Shown: positions 19,732 through 28,296 of the stretch, in pieces | How the letters are laid out: every line of letters starts with the position of its first letter | Position numbering within the stretch: position 1 is the stretch's first letter | Source of the DNA: an uncultured beta proteobacterium | GTDB lineage: Bacteria > Pseudomonadota > Gammaproteobacteria > Burkholderiales > Burkholderiaceae_C | Reading direction: 5' to 3' | Length of the DNA stretch: 64,000 bases | NCBI GenBank assembly: GCA_903897925.1 | Contig: CAIUDG010000046.1 | Coordinates: forward strand, 1 to 64,000 | Made by a program: the position numbers and the translations under genes | Notes under the pieces: model-generated | Database searches by the model: none | Told to the model about the DNA's origin: nothing | The model's input: only the letters and a program-made list of their open reading frames with translations

Positions 19732-21216
19732 ATGAAAATCCGTTCGGCATTCTTGCTGCAAGTTGCTACTGCCACGATACCCTCGCTGATTCTTCTTTCC
19801 GTTGTGCCGGTGGTGCGCAACAGACTGGGCCTTGGCGCGTTTGCCGGCTTCACCGTGATCGTTTCCGCTATTGGGTTGTTGAACATTCTTGATGGCGGTC
19901 TAGGTCGGGCGGTGACTTATTTTGTCAGCAAGGCCCGATCCAAGGGCTCGGTACGCCGCGTACAGGCCGCAGTGCTTGGCGGCCTGGCGGTGGGTGTTGG
20001 GTTCGCGCTGGTCGTGATGGCCGCCGCTGCGGTACTGCTGGGGCTGCTGCACGGTGAATCGTTCGTGATAGCACGCAGTGCCATCGCCGTAATGCTGGCT
20101 TTCTGCCCGGTATTTATCGCCGGGTCGGTACTCAAAGGTGCGCTGGAGGGGCAGCAGCGCTTTGCCCTATCTGCTGCGCTGCAACTGACACACGGTGCCG
20201 TGATAGGTGTCGCGCCGCTTCTGGTGATCAGCCAGGCCGACGATCTTGTGCGGTATGCCTGGGTTGTCGCAGCGGCGCGTGTCAGCCTGGTGGGCGCGCT
20301 TCTCTACGTGTCCGGGTTGCTGGTGCCTGGTTGCCGGGGCTTGGTGCGAACGCTGGGCGTGCACTCGCGGCGTCTGTTGCATTACAGCCAGTGGCTATTT
20401 TTCTCGAATATCGTAGGAATAGGCATCGTCTTTGCAGACCGCTTCACTATTGCCGGCTATTTTCAAAGCAGCATCGTGGCGGCGTATGTGTTGCCAATGG
20501 AGTTGATAGCGCGTGGTCAATTGCTGGTGGCGGCGTTCTGCAGTGTCATGTTCCCGAAGCTGGTCATGCATATTCAGCGCGCGGATGGTGGTGACTTCGC
20601 GGCGCTCATCGGCAATGCACAAGGCGTGGTCCTTGCCGGGACCGTTGCAGCTGGATTTGTCTGTGTGCCCTGGATGGAGCCGATGATGGGCTGGTGGCTG
20701 GGGCAGGTACTGGCAGCGCAAGCGGCCACCATTGCGCTGGTCGGCATCGTCGGACTGGCGCTGGTATCCAGTTCCTCGCTGTCGCTGCTGGCTATTAATG
20801 GCATGGGGCATACGCGCCAGGTTGCCATGCTGCACGCGGCGGAACTGCCGCTCTATCTCAGCCTGCTTTACCTGGCAACGATGGACAATTCGCTTACGCT
20901 GTTGCTGGCGGCCTGGCTTGTGCGTCTGCTCTTCGATGCGCTTGGCATGGAATTGATTCTGCGCAGCTTGTTTAAAAAGGCCGCGGCGGGCAGGTCGCTC
21001 GATGGCGCCAAAACGCTGTTTGGCCGAAGCCTGTTGGCAGCCCTGATAGGCACTTTGCTGGCACTCATTTTTCGTGCTTCCTATCTGTCGCCGGGGTGGC
21101 TACACGCCTGTGCTGCCGCTGGCGCGGCGTGTGCCTTGATGGCGATGGTAAATTTTGGCCTTCGACTCCGGCACTTACTTTCGGCATCTCCTACAACGCA
21201 TACCCAGCCCACATGA
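19732..21216 (+). CDS. Wzx-like polysaccharide flippase (MOP superfamily)
   Basis: The 494-residue product is strongly hydrophobic, with about 12 predicted membrane helices from residue 8 onward (LLQVATATIPSLILLSVVP) to near the C-terminus. This is the profile of the polysaccharide transporter branch of the MATE/MOP superfamily, which flips lipid-linked oligosaccharides across the inner membrane. The helix layout and glycosyltransferase neighbours support the call; exact substrate is unknown. The start is uncertain: ATG 19732 fits the first helix, ATG 19672 is possible, and neither has a clear ribosome binding site. The stop overlaps the next start as ATGA. Confidence 0.8.
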   Translation: MKIRSAFLLQVATATIPSLILLSVVPVVRNRLGLGAFAGFTVIVSAIGLLNILDGGLGRAVTYFVSKARSKGSVRRVQAAVLGGLAVGVGFALVVMAAAAVLLGLLHGESFVIARSAIAVMLAFCPVFIAGSVLKGALEGQQRFALSAALQLTHGAVIGVAPLLVISQADDLVRYAWVVAAARVSLVGALLYVSGLLVPGCRGLVRTLGVHSRRLLHYSQWLFFSNIVGIGIVFADRFTIAGYFQSSIVAAYVLPMELIARGQLLVAAFCSVMFPKLVMHIQRADGGDFAALIGNAQGVVLAGTVAAGFVCVPWMEPMMGWWLGQVLAAQAATIALVGIVGLALVSSSSLSLLAINGMGHTRQVAMLHAAELPLYLSLLYLATMDNSLTLLLAAWLVRLLFDALGMELILRSLFKKAAAGRSLDGAKTLFGRSLLAALIGTLLALIFRASYLSPGWLHACAAAGAACALMAMVNFGLRLRHLLSASPTTHTQPT

Positions 21217-22190
21217 AAACCACGTCCGTTGAGTCCCGTGATCCACGGTCCGACTACCTTTTGTCGGTCATCACGGTGACCTTCAATTCCCGCAATGAAA
21301 TCGAAGATTTCGTGCATTCTTTCGAGCAGCAGCCGTTGGCGGTTCAGCTCTGGCTGGTGGATAACGCATCGACGGACGGCAGCGCAGACCAGCTGGAGCG
21401 CCTGGCCAGCCAGCACCGCTGGATCAAGGTCCTGCGCAATACCGCCAACGTGGGACTTGCTGCGGGCAACAATCAGCCGATCGCGCAGCTGGCATCGACC
21501 TACACCGCCATCATTAATCCCGACGTGGTGCTGCACCCGGGCGCGCTCAGCGTGCTGGTTGACTACCTGGAAAAAAATGCCGACGTAGTGGCCGTGGCGC
21601 CGGTGAATGTCACCCCGGATGGGGTCCCCCACTCAAGCTTCCACAAGGCCTGGACATTGGCGCATTTGTTGGTTTGGCGGATCCTGCCTGGGGCGCTTAC
21701 GCAGCGCTTGTACAAGGCGTTTCGTGTGTATGAAGAACAGGACGTGCTGTTCGCTTCGGGCGCCTGCATCGTCATGCGTACCGCAGACTTCCAGCGCGTT
21801 GGCGGCTACGATCCGGAATACTTTCTGACGGTTGAAGATGTCTGCGATTTGTGTATTCGCCTGCGCCAGGGCGACCAGCGCAAGCGTGTGGTGGTGACCC
21901 CCACAGCCCGCATCACCCACTTGCGTTCGCGCAGCGCGTCGGAGGTGCCCTTCATTACGTTGTGGAACGGTGCGCGCGGCAGTATTTATCACTTCCACAA
22001 GCATGGCGGTTGGGTCGCCGGGCTTACGGCATATGCCATCGTATTTGGCTCGTCCTTGTTGCGGGTGCTGGTTGCCTTGCCGCGTGCCGCGTTCTCGGCG
22101 CGCGGCAAGGCCAGCTTGCGCAACAACTGGCAGGTGCTTCGGCAATTGCTGATCGACAACCCGCTATTCATCAAGATCCGTGCAAGGTAG
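21213..22190 (+). CDS. GT2 family glycosyltransferase (WbbL/rhamnosyltransferase-like)
   Basis: The 325-residue enzyme has a GT-A fold start (SVITVTFNSRNEI). Asn/Asp-rich nucleotide-sugar motifs follow (VDNASTDGS, INPDVVLHPG), then the acceptor-side GGYDPEYFLTVEDVCDLC. A C-terminal hydrophobic stretch suggests membrane association. It resembles the WbbL branch that adds rhamnose or similar sugars to lipid-linked glycans, though the sugar cannot be read from sequence. ATG 21213 was chosen because it overlaps the flippase stop (ATGA), so the two are translationally coupled. Confidence 0.85.
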   Translation: MKTTSVESRDPRSDYLLSVITVTFNSRNEIEDFVHSFEQQPLAVQLWLVDNASTDGSADQLERLASQHRWIKVLRNTANVGLAAGNNQPIAQLASTYTAIINPDVVLHPGALSVLVDYLEKNADVVAVAPVNVTPDGVPHSSFHKAWTLAHLLVWRILPGALTQRLYKAFRVYEEQDVLFASGACIVMRTADFQRVGGYDPEYFLTVEDVCDLCIRLRQGDQRKRVVVTPTARITHLRSRSASEVPFITLWNGARGSIYHFHKHGGWVAGLTAYAIVFGSSLLRVLVALPRAAFSARGKASLRNNWQVLRQLLIDNPLFIKIRAR

Positions 22191-22197
22191 ATGCAGC

Positions 22198-23229
22198 ATG
22201 CTACGCGTAGACGTACCCCATTGTCCGATCGATGGTGCTGATGGCATCGCGCGCTATGCCGACGTGCGCGACGCTTTTTTTGCGACCCCGGGACGCTGGA
22301 CCTACCGACAGCACCAGCAAAGCGGGCACCTGTGGCTGGACCCACGTCCGGCAGACAGCGCTATTGCCGATATCTACAGCAACTACTACACCCACGCAGA
22401 TGCAGCGTCCGCCGCCAGCACCGGCGTGTGGCAGCAAGCGCTGGCGCTGGCGCTGGCGGCCAGGCTCGGATACCCGGCGCCGAAGTCACCGCGCCGACTG
22501 GCAAAACTGGTGTCGGTGTTGCCCTCGGTCGGGGCTGCGGCCGAGCTGGAGGTAATGCGCATACCGGCGTCGGAAACCGGCCGCCTTCTCGATGTTGGCT
22601 GCGGCGGAGGGGCTTTCTTAAGGCGCATGCGCCAGGCCGGCTGGGCCGTTACAGGCACTGAGCCAGACGCCAAGGCTGCCGCCCGCCTGGCCGCCGCAGA
22701 AGGGTTCCCGGTTTACGGCACGCTGGACGATCTGTTGCGGGAGCGTGTGCAAGGCTTTGACCTGATTGTGCTCAGCCACGTCATCGAGCACTTGCCCGAC
22801 CCCTTGCAAACACTGACGCAGTTGCGCAGCCTGCTGCGTGCCGGTGGCCGACTGCTGCTCACCACCCCCAACGCCAGGAGCCTGGGTTTGCGCATCTTTG
22901 GCGCCTCCTGGCGCGGGCTGGAGCCGCCACGGCACTTCAATGTGTTCTCACCAGACTCGCTGCGCCAGGCGCTGGAGCGTACCGGTTTTCAGGTCCAGCG
23001 AATGAGCACCGACGTGCGGCTGGCGCGCGGTATCTGGTACCTGAGCTATTTGGCCCGCAAGGGTGGGGTGGCGCTGGAAAGCAGGCGCGGTCCCGGACGG
23101 CGATTTCTGAAGTTCGCGGGCTATGTTTTTCAGCTCGTCGAAGCGCTTGCGGTCAAGCTCGGCCCGTCCCTGGGCGAAGAAATATTCTGCGCCGCCAGCA
23201 TCGCCGATGCTGCGGGAGACGCCCCATGA
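22198..23229 (+). CDS. Class I SAM-dependent methyltransferase
   Basis: The 343-residue product carries the SAM-binding motif LLDVGCGGGAFLRRMRQAGW near residue 125, a post-I acidic site (GTEPD) and FDLIVLSHVIEHLPDP as motif IV. This pattern is typical of Methyltransf_23/UbiG-like enzymes that modify sugars or glycan ends in polysaccharide clusters. The N-terminal 110 residues are family-variable. ATG 22198 follows the previous stop by 7 bases; GTG 22180 is an upstream alternative. The stop overlaps the next gene as ATGA. Confidence 0.83.
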   Translation: MLRVDVPHCPIDGADGIARYADVRDAFFATPGRWTYRQHQQSGHLWLDPRPADSAIADIYSNYYTHADAASAASTGVWQQALALALAARLGYPAPKSPRRLAKLVSVLPSVGAAAELEVMRIPASETGRLLDVGCGGGAFLRRMRQAGWAVTGTEPDAKAAARLAAAEGFPVYGTLDDLLRERVQGFDLIVLSHVIEHLPDPLQTLTQLRSLLRAGGRLLLTTPNARSLGLRIFGASWRGLEPPRHFNVFSPDSLRQALERTGFQVQRMSTDVRLARGIWYLSYLARKGGVALESRRGPGRRFLKFAGYVFQLVEALAVKLGPSLGEEIFCAASIADAAGDAP

Positions 23230-24209
23230 TGGCATCTGCGGCATCGGCATCGGCATCGGCATCGGCATCGGCGCCGCCGGCCGCGCCGGTGCCCGCCCTG
23301 GGTGTGATAACGGTTACCTTCAATGCGGCAACGTTTCTGCGTTCTTTCTTGGCATGCTGTCTGGCGCAGACGCAGTGCGACTTCGCGCTGCTGGTGATTG
23401 ACAACTGCTCTGCCGACAACACGCTGGCAGTGTTGTCCGAAGTGCAGGATGCCCGCGTTCAGGTGCTTGCGAATAAGCAAAATATTGGTTACGCGGCGGC
23501 CTGCAATCAGGCGCTTGACTATTTTCGCGAACGGGGTGTCAGTGACGTGCTGTTTATCAACAACGACACCGAGTTCGCGCCTGACTTGTTTGCTTCGCTG
23601 CTGGCGCTTCGCGTGCGTTTTAACGCCGATGCGGTCACGCCCAGGGTCTGCTACGCCGAAGACACCCGCATCAATTGGTACGCCGGCGGTCGCTTTACTT
23701 TCTGGAAAGGCTTCCAGGGCGAGCACCTGGGTGACGGCCAGTTGCATGATCCTGCGGATGTCGTGCCGCGCTGGACCCCGGTTGCACCGGGTTGCTGTGT
23801 GCTGTTTCCCCTTGCCACTTTCGAGCGCATTGGACTCTTCGATCCCAACTACTTCGTCTATTTTGAGGACACCGACTATTTTCTGCGCATGGCACGCGGT
23901 GGCTTGCGCCTGCTGTACGCGCCGGGCACCGTGATAGCGCACAAAATAAGTCTGTCCACGGGCGGTGCACTGTCGGACTTTTCGATCCGCTATTACCAAC
24001 GCAACCAAATGTATATATTGCGCAAGCACTTTGGCCCGGCAACGGTGGCCCTGCAAGTTGTGCTGCTGTTTCTGAAGGCATCGGTCCGTTTGCTGCTGCG
24101 GCGTGACTCCTTGCACCAGTACGCCTTGCGCCTGTCATCTTTGGTCGAAGGATGGAAGATGCCGCTGCCGCAGGCAGCGCTGTCGCCTGCAGTGCGGGGT
24201 GATTCATGA
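23226..24209 (+). CDS. GT2 family glycosyltransferase with Ala-Ser repeat leader
   Basis: The 327-residue enzyme has the GT2 core: GVITVTFNAATFLRSF, VIDNCSADNT, FINNDTEFAPD as the DxD-like metal/nucleotide site, and GLFDPNYFVYFEDTDYFLR. Uniquely among its neighbours, its N-terminus encodes five Ala-Ser pairs from a (GCATCG)5 repeat before the catalytic domain. A hydrophobic segment near the C-terminus suggests membrane association. The ATG overlaps the methyltransferase stop (ATGA). The stop in turn overlaps a 13-codon ORF that leads into the next gene. Confidence 0.85.
   Translation: MMASAASASASASASAPPAAPVPALGVITVTFNAATFLRSFLACCLAQTQCDFALLVIDNCSADNTLAVLSEVQDARVQVLANKQNIGYAAACNQALDYFRERGVSDVLFINNDTEFAPDLFASLLALRVRFNADAVTPRVCYAEDTRINWYAGGRFTFWKGFQGEHLGDGQLHDPADVVPRWTPVAPGCCVLFPLATFERIGLFDPNYFVYFEDTDYFLRMARGGLRLLYAPGTVIAHKISLSTGGALSDFSIRYYQRNQMYILRKHFGPATVALQVVLLFLKASVRLLLRRDSLHQYALRLSSLVEGWKMPLPQAALSPAVRGDS
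23241..23270. repeat. (GCATCG)5 hexanucleotide repeat in a glycosyltransferase gene
   Basis: Five exact tandem GCATCG units encode Ala-Ser five times at the N-terminus of the GT2 enzyme. Because the unit is 6 bp, gain or loss of copies keeps the frame and would only lengthen or shorten the leader. Confidence 0.95.
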
Positions 24210-24247
24210 AGCGCCGCATCCCGGCATACGCGTGGGTGCTGCAATGA
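24206..24247 (+). CDS. 13-codon bridging ORF between two glycosyltransferase genes
   Basis: ATG 24206 overlaps the stop of the upstream GT2 gene (ATGA), and its own TGA (24245-24247) overlaps the ATG of the downstream GT4 gene (ATGA). The peptide would be MKRRIPAYAWVLQ. This geometry would let terminating ribosomes reinitiate through the 35-base gap to the next gene. Whether a stable peptide is made is unknown; the coding call is a structural inference. Confidence 0.4.
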   Translation: MKRRIPAYAWVLQ

Positions 24248-25278
24248 CGATTGCAATAGACGGCATCATTTTTTCATTGCAGCAACACGGTGGCATCAGC
24301 GTCTACTTTCGCCAGCTGCTTGACTACCTGGGCCGGCAGCGGCTGTCAGCGACCCTGTATTTGGAACAACCGATACGCCAGGAACGCGCTGGCATCGCCC
24401 CGGGAATGGCCGCCCTAGAGCGCAGTGCGCGCCCTTTTGAACGCTACCGCAACTGCCGCGTCGCGCCGGACCTGGCGCTGTTTCACTCCAGCTATTACCG
24501 CCAACCGAGCGTGCCCGGCGTGCCCACCGTGGTGACCGTTCATGATTTCATTTATGAACGCTACCAGCGTGGCCCACGCCAATGGGTTCACAGTGCGCAA
24601 AAAAATGCCGCTATTCGCGCCGCCCAATCGGTGATATGTATCTCCGAATCCACGCGCCAGGACTTGCTCGAATTTGTGGGCGAAACGCCGGGTCAGCAAA
24701 TACAAGTGATTCACAACGGCGTTGCCGATGTATTTCACAAGCTGCCATTGGCGCCATCCGACATTCCCTATGTGCTGTTCGTCGGCCAGCGCGCAGGGTA
24801 TAAAAACTTCCGACTCGCTTTGGCCGCCATGGAGTTCCTGCCAGAGCTGGTGCTGCAATGCGTCGGTGGTGGTCCGATTCGTCCGGCCGAATTGGCGGGC
24901 GTGTCCGATGCCGTTGCGCGGCGCGTTCGGCACACCGGCTTTGTGTCCGATGAAGAATTGAACGTCTTGTACAACCGCGCCGTTTGCCTGCTGTACCCGT
25001 CCAGCTATGAAGGCTTCGGCATCCCGGTGGTGGAGGCCATGCGGGCCGGCTGTCCGGTTGTCAGCATGGATTGCAAGGCGGTACTGGAAGTGGGCCGGGA
25101 TGCCTTGACGGTGGTGCCGGTGCTGGACCCGCATGCCATGGCGCAGGCTATTTTGCAAACTGCGTCTTCTGCGCGTGACAGCCTGGTCCAGAAAGGCCTG
25201 GCTGTTGTTCAAGGCTATTCCTGGGACGCCACGCATCGCCAGACCGTAGCGGTTTACCGCAGCCTGGGTGCCAGCTAG
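24244..25278 (+). CDS. GT4 family (GT-B fold) glycosyltransferase
   Basis: The 344-residue enzyme has the glycosyltransferase-4 layout. An N-terminal acceptor domain (IAIDGIIFSLQQHGGISVYF) is followed by the signature PYVLFVGQRAGYKNFRLALA. The donor-binding motif YPSSYEGFGIPVVEAMRAGC follows, with the paired glutamates of the E-x7-E motif. It probably transfers a sugar from a nucleotide donor with retention of configuration. ATG 24244 fits the domain start and the ATGA coupling. It is the last gene of the rightward glycan operon and converges on the next gene 32 bases away. Confidence 0.87.
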   Translation: MTIAIDGIIFSLQQHGGISVYFRQLLDYLGRQRLSATLYLEQPIRQERAGIAPGMAALERSARPFERYRNCRVAPDLALFHSSYYRQPSVPGVPTVVTVHDFIYERYQRGPRQWVHSAQKNAAIRAAQSVICISESTRQDLLEFVGETPGQQIQVIHNGVADVFHKLPLAPSDIPYVLFVGQRAGYKNFRLALAAMEFLPELVLQCVGGGPIRPAELAGVSDAVARRVRHTGFVSDEELNVLYNRAVCLLYPSSYEGFGIPVVEAMRAGCPVVSMDCKAVLEVGRDALTVVPVLDPHAMAQAILQTASSARDSLVQKGLAVVQGYSWDATHRQTVAVYRSLGAS

Positions 25279-25310
25279 TGCCCGCTAGTCGCGCTGCTGA
25301 GGGCCTGCCG

Positions 25311-26066
25311 CTATCTGCTGGTCAGCACGTCCAACAACTTGGCCGGGTACTTCGCCAGAATTTTGAAAATATTGGTCCGTACGCCGTTTTCCTGGCAGGC
25401 GCGCAAAACTTCCCGGTTGAGCAGAATTTTGGCCCGCAGCCCACCCGTGCTGATGCCACCGTTTTGCATGGCAACCAGCACTTCCGGTATATGCCGATAG
25501 CGCAAGGCCGGTTTGCCGAGAAAAGCGCGGACCACAAATTCAAAATCGCCGGCAATCCGGTAGTCGGTTTTGAAATTTCCGACACGCGTGAATACCTCGC
25601 GCCGCAAAAACAGCGCGGGATGCGCAGGCATCCAGCCCCATGCCAGGCGCTCGGGCGTAAAGCGGTCGGAACGGTAGCGTCGCACAACCTGGTCGGGCGC
25701 GCTCTCATTGAAGTAGGCAACGTCACCCAGCACTGCGTCCAGGCGGTGCATTTTCATCAGGGCATCGACCCGGCTGATGGTTTGTGCTGAGGTGTAGTGA
25801 TCGTCTGCATTGAGAAAGCAGATGACATCACCGCTTGCCACTTGGAGGCCCTTGTTCATCGCGTCGTAGATGCCGCGGTCTGGTTCTGAAATGAGCACCG
25901 ACACATGCGGGCCGAACTCGCGTATCGCGGCCAGTGTGTCGTCTTGTGAGGCGCCGTCGATCAGAATATGTTCGATGTTCGGATGCTGCTGATGGGCGAC
26001 AGACTGCAATGTGCGTTGTATGGTCGCGGCACTGTTGTAGCAAACGGTGACGATGCTGAACTTCAT
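25311..26066 (-). CDS. GT2 family glycosyltransferase (WcaA/WcaE-like)
   Basis: The 251-residue soluble enzyme starts MKFSIVTVCYNSAATI. It contains ILIDGASQDDT, ISEPDRGIYDAMNKG and FLNADDHY, the DxD-type site of colanic-acid type GT2 enzymes. Length is normal for this branch, and no membrane segment is seen. It is transcribed toward the main glycan operon, so it has a separate promoter, probably in the 160-bp gap at 26067-26226 or with the upstream membrane protein. The specific sugar is unknown. Confidence 0.86.
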   Translation of the reverse strand: MKFSIVTVCYNSAATIQRTLQSVAHQQHPNIEHILIDGASQDDTLAAIREFGPHVSVLISEPDRGIYDAMNKGLQVASGDVICFLNADDHYTSAQTISRVDALMKMHRLDAVLGDVAYFNESAPDQVVRRYRSDRFTPERLAWGWMPAHPALFLRREVFTRVGNFKTDYRIAGDFEFVVRAFLGKPALRYRHIPEVLVAMQNGGISTGGLRAKILLNREVLRACQENGVRTNIFKILAKYPAKLLDVLTSR

Positions 26067-26226
26067 AGTTCTGGTTTGCTTCCTATTTCAAACTGGAACC
26101 GAGCAATCAACTTGCACCCCGGTCATGGTGCCCGTTTGCAAGCGCGTCCCTATGGCGCATGGTGCATGGCGCTGCATATATCTGGGCCTGTGTGCACAAA
26201 TGGTCGGGTATTGTAGACGGCGGCCC

Positions 26227-27765
26227 TTATGGTTTTGCCACACATTCCAGCAACACCGCCTTGTGGTCCAGCGACAGGATGGTGTAGTGGCCAGCGGCCC
26301 AGCTGGGCAGATGCATCAGCAGTGCAAAGTGCCGCGTATCGAGCAGCAGATATTTCACGTGGTAGGTGCGCCGGAACGCGGTTAATTCAGCGTCGTGGTG
26401 AAACATGCGCTCATGCCCTATGTAATAGCGTCCGCCGTAGGCGTCAATGCGCGGATCAATCGATGGGCGCAGGCGTGGGTAGCTTCGATATACCAACTCT
26501 CCCCCAAACTCCAGCGTGGTGATGACATTGCCTTGGAGCGCGGGGTTGTCGAGTGCGCGGAGCATGGCCGCGGTCAGGGTATAGGGACTGGCAGCGGAGT
26601 AGGGAAAGTTGCCCTGCGTATTTCCATAGACCCAGGCCACGCCAAAAATTGTGCCGGAGAGTGCCAGCACCGCGGCGAACAAGGGCGCGCGCGCTTGCGC
26701 TGACTGCCAGGCCGGCGGTACCAGCGGTGCCAGCACCAGTACCGCTGCAATGCCCGGGTACACCAGGAACCGTATGCCGCTCAGGCTCAACACGGCGAAC
26801 ATGGCAAACAGCAGCAGGTCGACGCTGCTGAGTTGGCGCCAGTTGCGCAGCACCAAGGCGCCGCTCAGTGCCAGGCAGCCCAAGCCGATCCACAGACCGG
26901 GCAAGTGGCGTACGCGCGCATCGGTGATGGGCAGCCACTCCGATACAAAATTCCGTGCTGCCCATTCGTCCGCAGTGTCCGGGCCCAGGGTGAACCGAAG
27001 GACGAAGCGCCAGGAGTCCAGTCCACCCGCGTTCAGCAGTGCGCAGGCCAGCACCGCCAAACCCAGGCCGACGCAGTGCCGTGGCCTTGCCTGGCCGGCC
27101 CAGTGCCCGTCCCAATGGCCGTCCCAATGCCCGGCGCGCTGCGTGTCGAGCCAGGTCCCAAGCGCAAACAGGGCGGCAATCAGCGGGGCCAGTACGTAAG
27201 AGCCATGGGTGTTGGTCCACAGCACCACCCAGAGCAGTGCCAACGCCGTCGACGCCGCGTTGGCGCGCTGGCGAAAACGCTCCAGCGCCAGCAGATAAAG
27301 CACCAGCAGGACCAGTGCCAGCACCTCGGGGCGCAACACGTGGCGAAAATTCTCCACCACCATGGCCAGCAAGCCGAGCAGCAGCGCCACAGGTGTGCAG
27401 CCCCGGCTGCGTCGATAGGCCAGCTGCACCAGCACGGCAAACAGCAGCAGTCCGAGCGCGCCCAGCGGCAGTCCGAGTGCATCTTCGGGAACGGCTTGGG
27501 TGAGCGCATAAAACAGCACCGAGGGCAGCCATTCGTGGGCGTGGAAGGGCGCGTTTTGTGCCGGCGTAAACGGGAACAGCAAGGTGTTCGGAATGCGCAT
27601 GTTATGCACAATCAGTTCGCCAATTTTTACTTGCAGCCAAAAGTCCGTCACCCGCAGCGGCTGGATGCAAATCAGTGCGACGCACAGGATGGACAGGGTC
27701 ACCGCCAGCAGGCGCCAAGCGTCAGCGGCAAAGGGTTGGGCGAGCGGTCGCGGGAATGGGCGCAT
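26227..27765 (-). CDS. Polytopic membrane protein, GT-C glycosyltransferase-like
   Basis: The 512-residue product has about 10-11 membrane helices and a soluble C-terminal part. The first periplasmic loop contains VTDFWLQVKIGELI, then IPNTLLFPFT and HEWLPSVLFYAL. This D-x-W ... I-P ... H-E-W-L pattern is recurrent in a large family of GT-C-like membrane proteins. The aspartate after the first helix is the usual catalytic candidate. It could transfer sugars from a lipid carrier or act in polymerisation; no Wzy is otherwise visible. A 12-bp triplicate repeat encodes GHWD units at 27100-27135. Confidence 0.6.
   Translation of the reverse strand: MRPFPRPLAQPFAADAWRLLAVTLSILCVALICIQPLRVTDFWLQVKIGELIVHNMRIPNTLLFPFTPAQNAPFHAHEWLPSVLFYALTQAVPEDALGLPLGALGLLLFAVLVQLAYRRSRGCTPVALLLGLLAMVVENFRHVLRPEVLALVLLVLYLLALERFRQRANAASTALALLWVVLWTNTHGSYVLAPLIAALFALGTWLDTQRAGHWDGHWDGHWAGQARPRHCVGLGLAVLACALLNAGGLDSWRFVLRFTLGPDTADEWAARNFVSEWLPITDARVRHLPGLWIGLGCLALSGALVLRNWRQLSSVDLLLFAMFAVLSLSGIRFLVYPGIAAVLVLAPLVPPAWQSAQARAPLFAAVLALSGTIFGVAWVYGNTQGNFPYSAASPYTLTAAMLRALDNPALQGNVITTLEFGGELVYRSYPRLRPSIDPRIDAYGGRYYIGHERMFHHDAELTAFRRTYHVKYLLLDTRHFALLMHLPSWAAGHYTILSLDHKAVLLECVAKP
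27100..27135. repeat. Three 12-bp tandem repeats encoding Gly-His-Trp-Asp
   Basis: CCAGTGCCCGTC, CCAATGGCCGTC and CCAATGCCCGGC follow each other directly. On the coding (minus) strand they give GHWA/GHWD-type units within a loop between two membrane helices of the GT-C-like protein. Confidence 0.85.
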
Positions 27766-28035
27766 GACGCCAGAATTTAGGCAAGTGCGCGGCGCCGCGC
27801 GTCCGGTTTTGCCCCGGCACGCAGCAATCTGGGCGATTCAGTGGCTGGCCCTTGCAGCGCGGCTGGCCGCGCTTCCATGTAAACCTGTTACAATCGCCGG
27901 CTTGGTGCGCTGCAGGCTAGCGTTGGTGCCTGGATTTTTATCTTGGTGCTGGTGTGGTGAATGTGCATCAGGTCAAAAAAATTGAAGCGTTGGGCCATTG
28001 CGTTGAACGCTTCAGCGACCCCTTGGGGTTCATCC

Positions 28036-28111
28036 GCGGGAATAGCTCAGTTGGTAGAGCGCAACCTTGCCAAGGTTGAGGTCGAGAGTTCGAGACTCTT
28101 TTCCCGCTCCA
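28036..28111 (+). tRNA. tRNA-Gly (GCC), second copy
   Basis: The 76-base cloverleaf has anticodon GCC, anticodon stem CAACC/GGTTG and an encoded CCA. It matches the copy at 18559 at 71 of 76 bases and has the same orientation. No terminator is obvious just downstream. Confidence 0.97.
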
Positions 28112-28296
28112 AATTCTTTTCATGGCTCCGGTCGACCCTGTGGTGGACCTGAATTCCGGTTCTTATTTGCCCGCCATGGCAGTGCAGAGCCGGTCGCAAA
28201 AAACACCGAAGTACGGTCTGCTGCATGCGTAGCATGCCGGAGGCGGGTGGCGCAGTGACTGCGCGCAAAAAAATAGATAAAAACAGGGAAGTAACA

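Noticed and set aside
23241..23270. Repeats as part of a CRISPR array
   Set aside because: The hexamers are contiguous, without spacers, and lie in coding sequence. No cas genes are present.
26833..27780. A 315-codon open frame antisense to the GT-C-like membrane protein
   Set aside because: Gln/Arg-rich translation without recognisable domains. The minus-strand frame has clear membrane helices and family motifs.
18559..28111. An active integrative element between the tRNA-Gly genes
   Set aside because: No integrase, excisionase, relaxase or transposase is encoded in the block. Only the flanking tRNA similarity supports an island.
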